The translations under genes were made by a program, and so were the position numbers. 64,000 bases of DNA from Vandiemenella viatica (Eukaryota > Arthropoda > Insecta > Orthoptera > Morabidae): contig CM061921.1 in assembly GCA_031002005.1 (NCBI GenBank), positions 123,844,597 to 123,908,596 of the forward strand. Reading direction: 5' to 3'. The notes under the pieces are model-generated. The model was not told where the DNA came from. It saw nothing but the letters and a program-made list of their open reading frames with translations, and did not search any database. Every line of letters begins with the position of its first letter. Positions within the stretch are counted from its first letter, which is position 1. Shown here in pieces: positions 1 to 10,363 of the stretch.

Positions 1-105
1 ACCAATCACAGTTGCGAAAGTGCTGCCGCTGCAAAACGTTCTTTTTTGTCATGTCCCAAATATGTTCGATTGGATTCATGTGTGGCAATAAATGCCAAAT
101 CGTTC
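1..105 (-). pseudogene. Tc1-like DDE transposase, C-terminal remnant
   Basis: Read on the minus strand, this edge encodes LPHMNPIEHIWDMTKKNV, close to the SPDxNPIEHxWD block that holds the third catalytic acidic residue of Tc1-family transposases (cut-and-paste enzymes acting at TA sites). Only about 30 residues are visible, because the gene runs off the left edge. A tryptophan-containing segment (WHLLPHM) precedes the block as expected. No start, inverted repeat or upstream catalytic region is recognisable from 106 to 295, so this looks like a truncated fossil. The motif makes the family call good; activity is unlikely. Confidence 0.7.
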
Positions 106-295
106 AAGAATGTTACTTAAACCAGTAGTGACCGATTTTTTAAAATGTTTTATTTTCATTGGTTACATGAACATACAGCCAGTACAGTGTTATGGTTATT
201 TCACATAATTGTTACATAGCGCTACTAAAGCTGATAACTTTCATGGAACAATTCATAAATAATTCAAACTTATCAATAATATAAAAAAAAACACC

Positions 296-505
296 TTTAG
301 GCTACACATTTGGGGTGGTTACAAAGTTGTATAATGATAAGAGATACATTTAAGTTATAGACGTGAGGTTATTACAGAGTAGCATAACGCTAAAAGACAC
401 ATTTAAGATACACACTTGAGGTTATTTTCAAATAGTATAAAGATAATAGGTATTTTTAAGACACAAACTTGTATTATTGTAAAATAGTATATTATAGACG
501 GTAAA
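296..505. repeat. 53-bp tandem repeat, four decayed copies
   Basis: Units start with TTTAG or TTTAAG at 296, 349, 402 and about 455, a spacing of exactly 53 bp. Each continues with a TACACAYTTGRGGTTAT-like core and an ATAATGATAAGAG-like end. Copies differ at many positions, so the array is old. No coding function is apparent. The flanks 106-295 and 506-603 are AT-rich with nothing recognisable. Confidence 0.75.
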
Positions 506-840
506 TCTTACGACATGACACGGCTGTGCACATATTTCAAAATGGTAACATTATTTTGCGATCTGAGTAAGCATACATTGTTTTTCAAACAAATATCTCG
601 GAATCTATACTAATATTATAAATGCGAAAGTAATTCTGTCTCTGTATCTGTTTGTTACGTTTCTTGGGCTAAACAGCTAATCCTATCATGATGGAATTAC
701 ACAAGCATTAGGATGGACTTAGGATACTTTTTCTGCATAAATAGTATATACTATAATGTTATTTTGAAAAATTACCGAAACGGTGATAGACTGACGCTTA
801 GGATGTCGAACATTCTGCGGTGCCTTACTCTATAACGGGC

Positions 841-917
841 TGGTAGCGCAGTGGTTAACGCGATTGCTTTCTAAAATTTGTACTGTGATCTCCGGTTCAA
901 ATCCCGATGGAGGCAAA
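841..917 (+). other. tRNA-like segment inside the Helitron-like element
   Basis: TAGCGCAGTGGTTAACGCG resembles a tRNA D-arm/A box and GGTTCAAATCC a B box, about 55 bp apart, which would make an internal RNA polymerase III promoter. The acceptor and anticodon stems do not pair well and the segment is embedded in a repeat, so it is not a functional tRNA gene. Equivalent segments occur in all related copies in this window. Confidence 0.6.
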
Positions 918-1114
918 GGTTTTTAAGATTTGTATTTGATCGTATGAGACACGCCTGGACAGTCAGTTTTCGGATTCCATGTTAAACAGTAGATGGCACA
1001 AATTTAGGGGTGCAAGGGTTGGCAAATCGTACGCGATCTAACAATGCTGTATGTATACACTTTTTGACGTTATATTGATCACTCAACGGTTGTTTCTCTC
1101 GCAGTCAGTCTGTG

Positions 1115-1335
1115 CGTGGTGGTTGAGTGGTTAACGCTCCGGCCTCGCATTCGGGAGGACGCCGGTTCGAATCCCCTTCCGCGCATCCAGATTTGGGTTT
1201 TCTATGATTTCCCCAAATCACTCCTGGATGCTTCCTTGAAAAGACCATGGCCGAATTCCTTCTCATTCCTTCTCCCCATCCCGCCTCTAATGACCTCGAC
1301 GTCGACGAGGCGTAAAGCAATAAGAAAAAAAATAG
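1115..1335 (+). mobile_element. tRNA-derived SINE (family 2), full length
   Basis: The head GGTTGAGTGGTTAACGCTCC (A box) and GGTTCGAATCCC (B box) is followed by the family body CCAGATTTGGGTTTTC, CCCCAAATCACTCC and CATGGCCGAATTCC, then a tail around GACGTCGACGAGGCG and an A-rich end. It is flanked by an 18-bp target duplication with one mismatch (1097-1114 and 1336-1353), which shows insertion into the TCGCAGTCAG tract of the surrounding Helitron-like element. Other copies: 4103-4235, 24755-24985, 34485-34715, 37933-38145 and 52960-53175. Confidence 0.85.
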
Positions 1336-1344
1336 TCTCGCAGT

Positions 1345-1348
<4 letters not shown>

Positions 1349-1386
<38 letters not shown>
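1349..1386. repeat. (GT)n microsatellite
   Basis: Uninterrupted GT dinucleotides directly after the right copy of the SINE target duplication. The related element at 22990-23040 has a CA tract at the equivalent place, so the microsatellite belongs to the Helitron-like family. Confidence 0.9.
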
Positions 1387-1387
<1 letters not shown>

Positions 1388-1796
1388 ATCTGCACTAATA
1401 ATATTATAAAAGCAGAAGTAAGTCTCCGTCTTTTTGTTACGTTTTGTTGACTAAATGGCTATACCGATAATAATTGACTTTGACAAGGAAATATTTTTTA
1501 TCTGTAAGATGGGAACAGGACATTGTTGTTTCGGTATGAATAACAATTGTAGTCACGAAGTTTTGAGAACTTATCGAATGGTGACAGAAAGACGGATTCG
1601 TGTGTTAGTCTGTAATGTTACGTCGGTTGCTCAAGCTGTTCTTCTCGCGCAGTCTGTTAGTATATGATTTGTTAGTAAATTTCGTTTACAGACAAAGCTT
1701 ATTATTTAGTAGATGTTGATTTGCTCTACACTGTACAATTACTTTGTGTCTGCCTAAAAGTTTCTGGCACCAGTTTATTTTGCCTTCTTTTCTGAC

Positions 1797-1930
1797 ATGC
1801 CTTGGGGGCGTAAACCTGGCCTAAGATGCAAATCTAGAAAAGCATGAGCGGCGAAACTTATTAGAACTCTAGAATCGGATGGTCTTCCTGAAGAAAGAAA
1901 AAAAGACCAAGTTAAAATAAAGCTAACCTC
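1797..1930 (+). pseudogene. possible Helitron protein N-terminus (broken)
   Basis: A reading frame opens with MPWGRKPGLRCKSRKA, meets a TGA, and continues AAKLIRTLESDGLPEERKK. The small, very basic start followed by an Ala/Arg/Glu-rich helix resembles the N-terminal leader of insect Helitron Rep/helicase proteins. The rolling-circle Rep and PIF1-like helicase domains are absent. The position, about 1.2 kb inside a Helitron-type 5' end, supports the reading, but the similarity is from memory of the general style only. Alternatives: chance frame or another transposase leader. Confidence 0.35.
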
Positions 1931-2003
1931 ATTTTAACCTTCCCCTCCCCTATATCCCCTCACCTTCGTTTTTTTTCTGTTTTCGAAAGTGGCACATGAC
2001 CAA

Positions 2004-2292
2004 GTCCACTGCCGGTGACGGGAATCGCACCGCGGATCCGCAGATGATGGCGATGGTCTGGCAAGTCCATCTGCTTACATCCGCACTCAAACCAATCTTT
2101 GCCTCCACCGCCAGCTTCGGGGCAGCGTTCCGCCACTTCTTGCGATCGTGTCCACCCCTCAAGCAGGCGTGTTAAATAGCAGCTCTTGAAACAGATAACA
2201 GAAAACACCCATGCACCTCGGCCGGACGCGAACCGGCGACCTTCGGTACGCGGAGTTAGCACTCTAGCCCCTACGCTACCGACGCCGGCTTT
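2004..2292 (-). other. two tRNA-like segments in tandem (candidate dimeric SINE)
   Basis: On the minus strand GTAGCGTAGGGGCTAGAGTG (A box-like) and GGTTCGCGTCC (B box-like) lie at about 2290-2220. A second unit with GGTGCGATTCCCGTC lies near 2040-2010. They are about 200 bp apart, and a run of A follows at about 1966-1975, as expected for a SINE tail. No second copy of this arrangement is present in the window and no target duplication was identified. The interval 2293-2900 shows nothing further. Confidence 0.4.
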
Positions 2293-2899
2293 ACTGGTGG
2301 GTTGAAGAATGGTTTTACAACGGCGGCATTTCACCGAAAAGCGCATCCACTGGCTATTGTGAAGCCACTTGCACTTCCGTCTCATATGTTCGCATTTGAC
2401 ACTAACTGCACAGGCCTCGATGTTTGTATTTATATTGGCTAGCAGATTAGTCTTGTATTCTACGCATTTTTAATGGGAAGCGCTGCCCCCCTCACCTAAT
2501 ACTCATATTCCATGTTACATCTGATGTTGTAGCCTTTAAATGTTAGTTTTTTCTTCTGGCCTTAGCTAGATTTCCACTACTGCCTCAATAGGTACGTTGA
2601 GTATTTTTAAAGACAGCTCGAAACTTCCTTTTTTATTGGACCGGAAGGACCTTGCCTTCCACTATAGCATGTTATTAACCTGCTGTGAATCCATTTGTGA
2701 ATGACATAATAATAGAACTGATTATACCTCTCATTTTGTGGAGTATTTCCCGTTGGGGTAATATTAATAATGGGACATATTAGTTCAAAAATTTTATCAA
2801 CTATAGCATCAAGCGATGACGTTATTATCGGACTGTAATGGCTAGGAGGTAGGTATCATAGAACATACCATATGGCGGAGGTCTATGCCTGCTGCTGTT

Positions 2900-4670
2900 G
2901 GGGCGACTAGTGCAACTGGTCTGGATGCTGCTTCTCTTGTTGATTCAGTGGTGCGATGTGGTTGCGTGGCGTTGTTACTGGTGACCTCCACTGCGTGGGT
3001 TTGATTTATCTAAGTCTGATTCTGCTGTTGTTGACTGTAGGCACTCCGAGTTGTTGGGTGCTGATGTTCTCTGGTACTGTTTCCCGTACTGCGAAGAGGG
3101 CTGCATAGCGGTCTGCGACGTAGTCGAATGGTAGTTGGTTGTTCGTCGTCCATCAACGGCATGCGTTGCGATGAGCTTATAGCGGGACGTTGTACATGAT
3201 TGGTTGAAGCTGGAAATCTGTAAGGCATCTTCATTAATGGGTATTGTCCTTCTGCAGGTGCTGCCCGTTGTTGTCCCATCAAGCGTTCATATGGGGTGGC
3301 CTGGGCCGTTGGGAGCTTAAGCTGAGGTTGTGGGCGGGTAGAATAGGCTTGTCCGTGCATCTTGGATAGGTGTTGACGTCTCCTTGTTCTACAGCTTGTT
3401 CGAAGTTTACCATGGCATCGTGACCTAGAGAGGTGGGAAGGCGCTTTTATCATTCAGCTGGAATGTCCGTACTATACAGTTCACATGTCGTGAAGAGAGT
3501 AGGATGTATGGTCCCCTCTTGCCAAAGATTCTTCTAGGGTCATGTTTTAGTATTCCATATTGTATTTAATTCTTTTTTGCTTCGAGTATTCTGGGCATTA
3601 CCAATCAGTTGCTAGATGGTTGTCATTGCAGTGGAAGCACTTTTGGGGTCCATTCCACGCGCATTCTATTATCTTATGAGAGCCTGAGCATTTAGCACAC
3701 CGGGGAGAACTTCAGCAATTGTTTCCGAAATGTCCATACCTTAAACAGTTGAAGCATTGTTTCACTCGTTGCACAAACGGTTCAACTGGGCATCTAGTGC
3801 TGAGGATTGTAACATGTTGTGATAGACGTTTTCCTGTGAATGACAGTCGTACTAGCTGCATTGTTGTAATTTCGTGTACACCATTGCTTTTAATTTTGCT
3901 TATGTTCCTTCGCACCCCTAAGACGTTGATCGTGGATTCAATCTCATCTTGTATGTCTTTCTCTGAAAGATTTGTTTCTACATTGACAACGCACATCAGT
4001 GGGATATAAAATTTTATGTTTTTCTCATGCTGCTGAATTGACCCTACTCTATTGGCGCATCTAGCGTTGCTGAGCTGCTTCATGACACTGTTCTTTCCTT
4101 TTTTTAACTGTTTTACGTCTCTCAACAGCGAGGTCTTTAGAGACGGGAAAGGATGGGGGCAAGGAATGGGAAGGAATTCGGCCTTGGCCTTTTTAAGGAA
4201 GCATCCCGGCATTTGCCTGGAGTAATTTGGGAAACCTGTTCTTTCCCTTTGAGGCGATATTAATGATGCCATTCATTATTTCACGTGATACATCTATGAT
4301 TATTTTGCCTATTGCCATCGGGTGTAATCTGCCCAGGTTGTGCCCTTTGGTTCCCACGTGTTGTTCAGTATACTCGGCGTAGACGTAGAATGGTCCCACA
4401 TTGTTTTCTGTTGCTGGTCGCGTTGTGATCCTCACTTCCTACTGCGTTCGGAATCGATTTAAGAGCATTAATTTCCGAGATTGGCATACTGACGGATTCT
4501 GTCTGTGCTACCTCCATATTTTCACTCCAAGAGATACTTCTAGCCCGTTGGTTGCTCGTTTCGCGTAGAGAGTTGTTGGCAGGATTTTCTTCTTCTTCAT
4601 TTTGACTGGAATCTTTTTGGTTATAACTTAATTGGTTAGACTTTTGTGTGTGGAGTATTTTCACTTTGGC
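2900..4670 (-). pseudogene. LINE ORF1 (gag-like, zinc-knuckle) remnant
   Basis: This is a nucleic-acid-binding ORF1 of an I/Jockey-type non-LTR retrotransposon. In reading order from about 4664 it has a polar N-terminus, a central region (GPFYVYAEY and LHPMAIGKIIIDV around 4300-4400, then a conserved block at 3850-4080), and a zinc-knuckle cluster at about 3590-3760: CFNCLRYGHFGNNC, CAKCSGSHKIIEC and CFHCNDNH. A Gln/Pro/Arg-rich tail follows to about 3010. The gene is broken by a frameshift near 4370-4430, a TGA after the first knuckle and a SINE at 4103-4235. No ORF2 follows downstream (below 2900), so the copy is truncated. The order of knuckles and the LHP block make the class call firm. 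Confidence 0.75.
4103..4235 (-). mobile_element. SINE family 2, 5'-truncated copy
   Basis: Only the body and tail are present; the tRNA-like head is missing. The target duplication CTGTTCTTTCC(C)TTT flanks it (4088-4102 and 4236-4250). On the minus strand an A-rich tail lies next to the left duplication, as expected from target-primed reverse transcription that stopped early. Host coding sequence resumes on both sides (KGKNR-like residues are encoded by each duplicate), so the SINE landed inside ORF1. Confidence 0.85.
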
Positions 4671-4929
4671 GACCGGGACGCGAGTTTTTCCTTTGCATTG
4701 ATCTTACGTTTAAATCCACCCGCACATTATGGTTTGCCACTATTTATGGGTACCGATATTTTATACAGCTGTGTTGGACTTACTTGGTTATTAGTGTCAT
4801 CCTCGGAATAGCATAATGCTAGTTCCGTGTTTACTGCTTCCGCTGTGCCAATCATAGATATCGTAGGTTGCTTTCATGTGTGTTTAATGGCTTCTGCTGA
4901 ATACAACCATTTCCTGTCATGGTACGTTC

Positions 4930-5512
4930 AGTGTGGCTTTAAGTCCTAGTCCATGCCATGTAAACATAGCCCATACCAGGATAGATTGCACAGTGCCTTC
5001 CTGACAACCTGAGGTCTGCGCTACACTCTAACTATACCATCAGCTCCTCTGACTCATCTGACCACGCAACCTTTTGCCAGTCATCTAAGGTCCAACCGAT
5101 ATGTTCACGGTTCCGGGAGAAGCGCTGAATTCAATAGCGTATTGTTTGCAAGGACACCCCCCTGGGTCTTCTGCTGCCATATCCCATCAACGCCAAATTT
5201 CGCTGCACTGTCCGCAGTGACACGTCTGTCATACGTCCCACAGTGAGTGTTGACTTTTATCGTGGTCGGCTACAGCGTTGTGCATTACCGGGGGTAATGC
5301 CGGAAATTAAATATTCACGGCACACGCTTGACAGCGTTGATTGAGGAAAGTTGAATTCAAAAACAATTTCCAAAATGTATCTAGTGCCAGTTCCACATTA
5401 AAACATCTTGCTTTCATAATCATTTCAGAAGATTAACGAGAGTGCAAATGATAATAGCCTCAACACCGCAAGGGATTGGATTGGAGCTGTCCCATGACTT
5501 TTGGCACGTCAG
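4930..5512 (-). pseudogene. Tc1-like transposase remnant
   Basis: The minus strand reads, in order, a helix-turn-helix end with MGYGSRRPRG (about 5180), a linker with RFSRNREH, and WTLDDWQKVAWSDESEE (about 5060-5110), where WSDES carries the first catalytic aspartate of Tc1 transposases. Stops interrupt the frame and the second and third catalytic blocks are not visible. CATGACTTTTGGCACGTCAG at about 5492-5511 has the look of a Tc1 terminal inverted repeat, but no partner was found near 4900. It is a dead, 3'-truncated copy. Confidence 0.75.
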
Positions 5513-6518
5513 TTTTCAAACAATAATGTTTTAATCTTTATTTAAGAAGTTTTGACTACAACCATGAAAAAGGAACCGTTGCAAATATCGCTGATATTTC
5601 TACTAATGATAGTGGTTTGTATTAGCAAAGAAATATTTTTGCGCTGTGAATTAAGGTGTTTCTCTAAGTCGTTTTATCTTAAAGATATACCTATGGTAAT
5701 AACCATCTACTGTAAGTAACGTTAAATTTTCTGCTTCGGTACTGAATGTCTGCTGTCGCTTTCCAGAAAAACCTATAGTTAAAATCACACGTTCCAGGAT
5801 ATGAATCATCTAAAAGTTTATTAAAATAGTTAAGTAAGCAGTTCTTGTTCAGCAAAAGATAGCATGCATTCTACAATGTCCTATCATTCCATGTATTACT
5901 TTTGATTTCTGTATTTACTTCGCAATAAGTGTTGCGGTGTGCTCTGGAAACAAATGCATCAGCTTTGGTAGTCTTAATGCAAAGTTTTGTTTTTATGCCA
6001 GAAACAATTTAATTTAGCTCCTTTAACAAACTGACATCAGACAAACTCAACATTCATTATTAAATTCAGTAGTTTTAATATAACAAAACAGCTGTGAGTA
6101 GTATATTTTACATTGTTTTCAATATTCTAATGATGATTTTTGAATCGCTGTTCCCAGTTTCGATTTAGGGTTAACACTGATTTTTTTTTTTAATTATCAC
6201 AACGGCATACGATCAGTACCATTGACTTCAACCCGGCCGTAACATACAGATAAAGTGTTCGTTCACACAATAATAGAATTCACCTATCCCATCCCTCCAC
6301 ACTATATTTATCCGATACTTCTATGTGATCTTTCAGTATTAAAAATATCAACTGCGGATAGTTATCAGTGTAAGAATATTACATCGCATAATTAAAATCC
6401 GCAGATGTTGCTTCCCTCCCGAACTTATAAAAGTAAATGTTACTAATTCCAAAGAAGTAACTTAATCGCAATTCAGAGAACACAATTAACATCGTGTTTT
6501 GCCAGTTCAGTGGCAAAC
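5513..6518. other. AT-rich, nothing recognised
   Basis: Long A/T runs and short frames only. No motif of a transposon protein, tRNA-like segment or tandem repeat was seen. Confidence 0.6.
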
Positions 6519-7297
6519 TACTATAATGGGTCGTTTTGGCCGGGGTATTAGTTTTAATTTGATTGTATCGTGCCAGCTTGCAAAAGTAGCAAAGTTAATT
6601 TATTTTAATTCAATAATATTTATAATGGGCTCTTACATGACAATTCTCAGGGGATCACACAAAAGAAATGGGTTCACATTAAAAGAAAATGAATTTATTC
6701 ATTAAGACAAAATTGTTGTCATTTCAAGATCACAAATGTATGGCAAACATATGATAGGCACCCAGGCTAATAGCTCTTTAATTCTGGCATGAGTCTCTCA
6801 GGGCAGTTTCCAGGGTTTTGAGATGTTGCAGAATGTCTCTATATCAGCAGGCGGTACACATTACCCGGCATGGACACTGGTTGGCGGCGGCGGCGGCGTC
6901 GTCGGCGGCGTCGGCGTAGGCGGCTGATACACACAGCTACCTCCGTTTATCACTTGTAGCAGCCGCCACTGCACACAACCTTGCTCTGGGGCGTCCAGCA
7001 ACGTTCTCCCCTCCCGACGACATAAAACATAGCAAAAGAAACACCTCGGAGGAGTAGATGCCATCCCCTCCATCCTCTGGCTGTCCCACACACTGTATCA
7101 CATACGGCAAGCCCTCCAGAAAAAACAAAAATATCGCGAGAAGAGAGGGCGGTCTGTGTCCCGCGCCCCTTCGCCAAGCCAAACATGTCTCTGGGGACAG
7201 GCGTCTGCCTTCTATCATCGACTGGCCCTCAGATACACACAATGTCGGGCAGCACACCCCCGCGCCAGCGAGTCGACGTGCTCTGTAGGACATTACA
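6519..7297 (-). repeat. 3' LTR of the pol-less LTR element
   Basis: It starts near TACTATAATGGGTCG, where the other LTR has TGTTATAATAGCTCG, and ends GGACATTACA. On the minus strand an AATAAA lies at about 6694-6699. A GC-rich (GGC)n segment at 6881-6925 is longer and more irregular than in the other LTR. The remaining sequence is nearly the same as 11986-12762 apart from scattered substitutions and small indels. Overlapping frames on both strands here have no support as genes. Confidence 0.85.
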
Positions 7298-10100
7298 GCT
7301 TCAACTGCCACCTCCACAAAAATTTGAATTTCCTATTTAAAGTTCAAATTTTTCATTTGGTCCATGTGACATATCCTCTCACTTTGTCCCGAAACAATTC
7401 ACCTTCACGCTCTTTAGCCAGAACTGTCTCTTCAACCTATCGTTTGCCCGAGTCTTACAATACCTTGATAAAACCACCCATTTCGACGCTTCCCTCTGCT
7501 GAAAAGTCATGCGGATTGTCTCCTTGGTCAATAACCACTGCAGTGACTGCTCGATCTTACACTGCGCTCCGCTACGAGCATGAAACTCTCTCTGTGACAT
7601 TCATTACAATGGGCATGGCGTAAATGATACCAGTTGGGTCCAGCCTATCTTATGGCTACAGATACAACTTAAACAGTACACAACATCTAAACAATAACAC
7701 ACAGTGTTCAGAAAAATACTTAATCCTAAGAAACTATGGTCTCAGAAAATACATCGTTGTGCCGTTGTCCAGCCTTTCTGATGGTTACAGATATTACATT
7801 AACAATACAATACATATAAATACCAGCACACAGTTGCTACAAACAAAAGTTAATTCTACCAGATTGTGGCCTCACAAATCATCCTTCCTGTACTCTCTGT
7901 TAACAAAATTACAAATGAGAGTGCAAAATGTAGAAGAATTAATATAATTAAAATAATCACAAAGCCATCACATAAAGGCTTTATCTTCCACAATGCCCAT
8001 ATAACCAAACAGAGAAAACCATTGTGTCCGAAAACAAGTGAGCAATGAATCAGGGCCACGCAGTAATGATCAAGAACTCTAAACCAAACCACTATTTTCC
8101 TTATAGACTACTTATAACGCTAATTACAGCTTTAAATATCCATAAAAACTTAAAATCTCCAAACTTTATCTGACAATAACTAAACTTAAACGAGGGGTCG
8201 GCATATTCTCTTCATGCGTACACACTCCTTGCAACTAACAGAATTTACAGTCACAACGATTCCCTGTAGAGCAGAACCGACTTCATAACAAACAGCCACC
8301 TTCACGCAGATGGTAAGGCGCCTGCCCACAAACAGATGGAGCCCAGGTCCCTGCACCCCGGTGAAGTCAAGGACACCCTCTGCCTTAGCTGACACTCCCA
8401 GTTTCAAAACAACCCACACTCTTATGCTTAGGCTCCTATTTCGAAAGCCATGGTTCACCGACCTATTCCTCATATCGACCACATGACCAAAGTCATAACA
8501 GACACTTTAGAGAACTTGGTGTTCCACTACCTCAACGTTGTCCACCTTCACTAAGGTAGCCTTGCCACCTTGCGACCACAAACCTACTCCATATCCCTCA
8601 GAACTCTCAGAAAGTAAACCACTAGTATTCTACCAAATCTACAGCCTCATTAACCTAGCATAAAAAAACAACATATTACACCCTGCAGAAAATGCCTCCA
8701 CGCTGAATAATGCATATATAATCATAAGAAGTTCGTCACCCTGTCAAATAACTTGCATAATATCTAACAGTGGAAGCAATAACTATTCTTCGAGAAATCA
8801 CATGGGAAACCTTTCACAATGTGTAACTCGCAGCTATCCTCATCTAAATTAAATCTCGCGTCATGTCTGGCGCCGAAAGAAATACTCCACTTGAAAATCA
8901 AACTTCATTCCCTACCTTACCAAACCACAATTTTCTCTAAAAATTCTCAAATGCTGAAGAAGTAACTCCGCTTGGACACAAATAAGAATATCTTCACTAA
9001 TGTGTACTATTCAACGACAATCTGCATCTGGGATTCGTATTTCCCTATACTCTCAACTGTCATGAATTATCTCTTCCGAACGGCAAAATTACTTTGCTAA
9101 CAGACGACTCTCAAAACAAAGGAGTGATGTCAGGGAACTGAAATATCCTGCTGGAGAAACATGATGCTGGTTTGACTTGGTGGAACCACATTATTCCCGC
9201 TTCCCGCTATTATGAAAAAAATCCAGAGTGTACAAAACCTCGTTATACCAGACTCGGCACACTTCCACCACCTCAAGCACAAATTAACGGAGCCCCAGGG
9301 GATAATTACCTTGTCCCTCATATGAAATTCCACGACCTACTACCACCACATTAATTGAACGACAACCGGACGCTTATGCGTCCTTGGCCTTCTATCCGTT
9401 GCCAAAAGGAACGTCTGAAACCTTCCAATCCATGCACGTCCGTTGTCTCTTCACCTTAAAACCTTGTCCTTCGCACGAGGAAAACGCAAATACCACTTGG
9501 ATCTCATCCACTGACTCCGTTACTCCAGTTCAAGTGCTCTCCATACATCAGTGCCACTCTGGCTACAACTAACTCTCAAAAATACCTTCCTTTATTTTTT
9601 TTTAAACTCGACCAACGTCAAAACTTCCAAATCTCTGGAAAATTAGGTCCACCAAGTATTCAGCAACTTCCTCACAAGAGCAGCCAGAGAAGTTTAGCAA
9701 AGAAAAAGGACGTACCATCTCATAATCACTCCTACAATCGTTAATAACCATTTCCTTCTCACCTGACATCAATCATCGCATCTTAGCATTCTCCGCACAA
9801 AGTGACTGTTCTTCAATTCCATCCCATGTACCAAATCAATTCAACTGTTTCTATGGCTCAGGTAATCTTCAATAATTACAACCAAAATTCCCTCTTCTCG
9901 CAACTTTGAGATGCTACCAGTATTTACTTTCCGTCCATTAGGGAGAACCACATTTTTTTTTTCTCCGCAAACACACTTCTGCGAACTATCCACTATATGA
10001 CACTAACATTATACGTATTTATTACCATAATTATTCTCCACTTCATATCCTTGGGTATGTCTGCGGTCCAAACCAAGTCTCCTTTTTTTTCGGCGAGGGG
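7298..10100. other. interior of the LTR element, no recognised domain
   Basis: A/T-rich sequence with C-rich patches, interrupted in all frames. A local imperfect duplication of about 125 bp is visible (GTCCAGCCTATCTTATGG near 7640 and GTCCAGCCTTTCTGATGG near 7770). Minus-strand frames at 8186-8482 (98 residues) and 9130-9333 (67 residues) have no motif I know. In an intact element this is where pol would be expected. Confidence 0.5.
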
Positions 10101-10363
10101 CTAAGCCTAGTTAGCTCCCGTTTTGAGCCTTCCGTGTACCACGCACATCCAAAACTCATACTTATCGCTGGCGTTTGTGCTTCGGAAATTCTCAGCTAAT
10201 TCTTTCCTCTCAGCAAAGTACACTGATTGACTGTGCATGAATTTAGCACTAATTTCGCCTCTCAGTTCTCCGCAACAATCTCTCTCTTCGAAACCTCCCA
10301 CATACGGCTCATAATCGCACCCCAGCTGCGTTTCGCTCACACAGTCACAAAAAAGCGTCCTGC

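Larger units (their letters stand above)
604..1930 (+). mobile_element. Helitron-like element, 5' portion, interrupted by a SINE
   Basis: The element starts TCTATACTAATATTATAAA immediately after an A, matching the A^TC rule for Helitron 5' ends. Inside is a tRNA-like segment (841-917), then a GTTAAACAGTAG-type module (about 980-995), a TCGCAGTCAG tract with (GT)n, and a second internal TGCACTAATAATATTATAA block near 1390. The stretch 1510-1590 matches the 3' part of the Helitron at 42284-43092 in reverse orientation, including GTAGTCACGAA and ATCGAATGGTGACAGAAA. A basic ORF start follows at 1797. No CTRR 3' terminus was found, so the right boundary is uncertain. A SINE at 1115-1335 interrupts it. 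Confidence 0.55.

Noticed and set aside
296..505. CRISPR-like or satellite array
   Set aside because: The 53-bp period has no spacer/repeat distinction and there are only four decayed units; a local tandem repeat.
1116..1409. 97-residue plus frame and 96-residue minus frame with poly-Val/Cys or poly-Thr/His
   Set aside because: They are translations of a SINE plus a GT microsatellite.
7058..7623. Overlapping plus and minus frames up to 155 residues around the first LTR
   Set aside because: They lie in a GC-rich LTR segment, are duplicated in the other LTR only as far as the LTR extends, and have no domain. Open frames on both strands are a composition effect.
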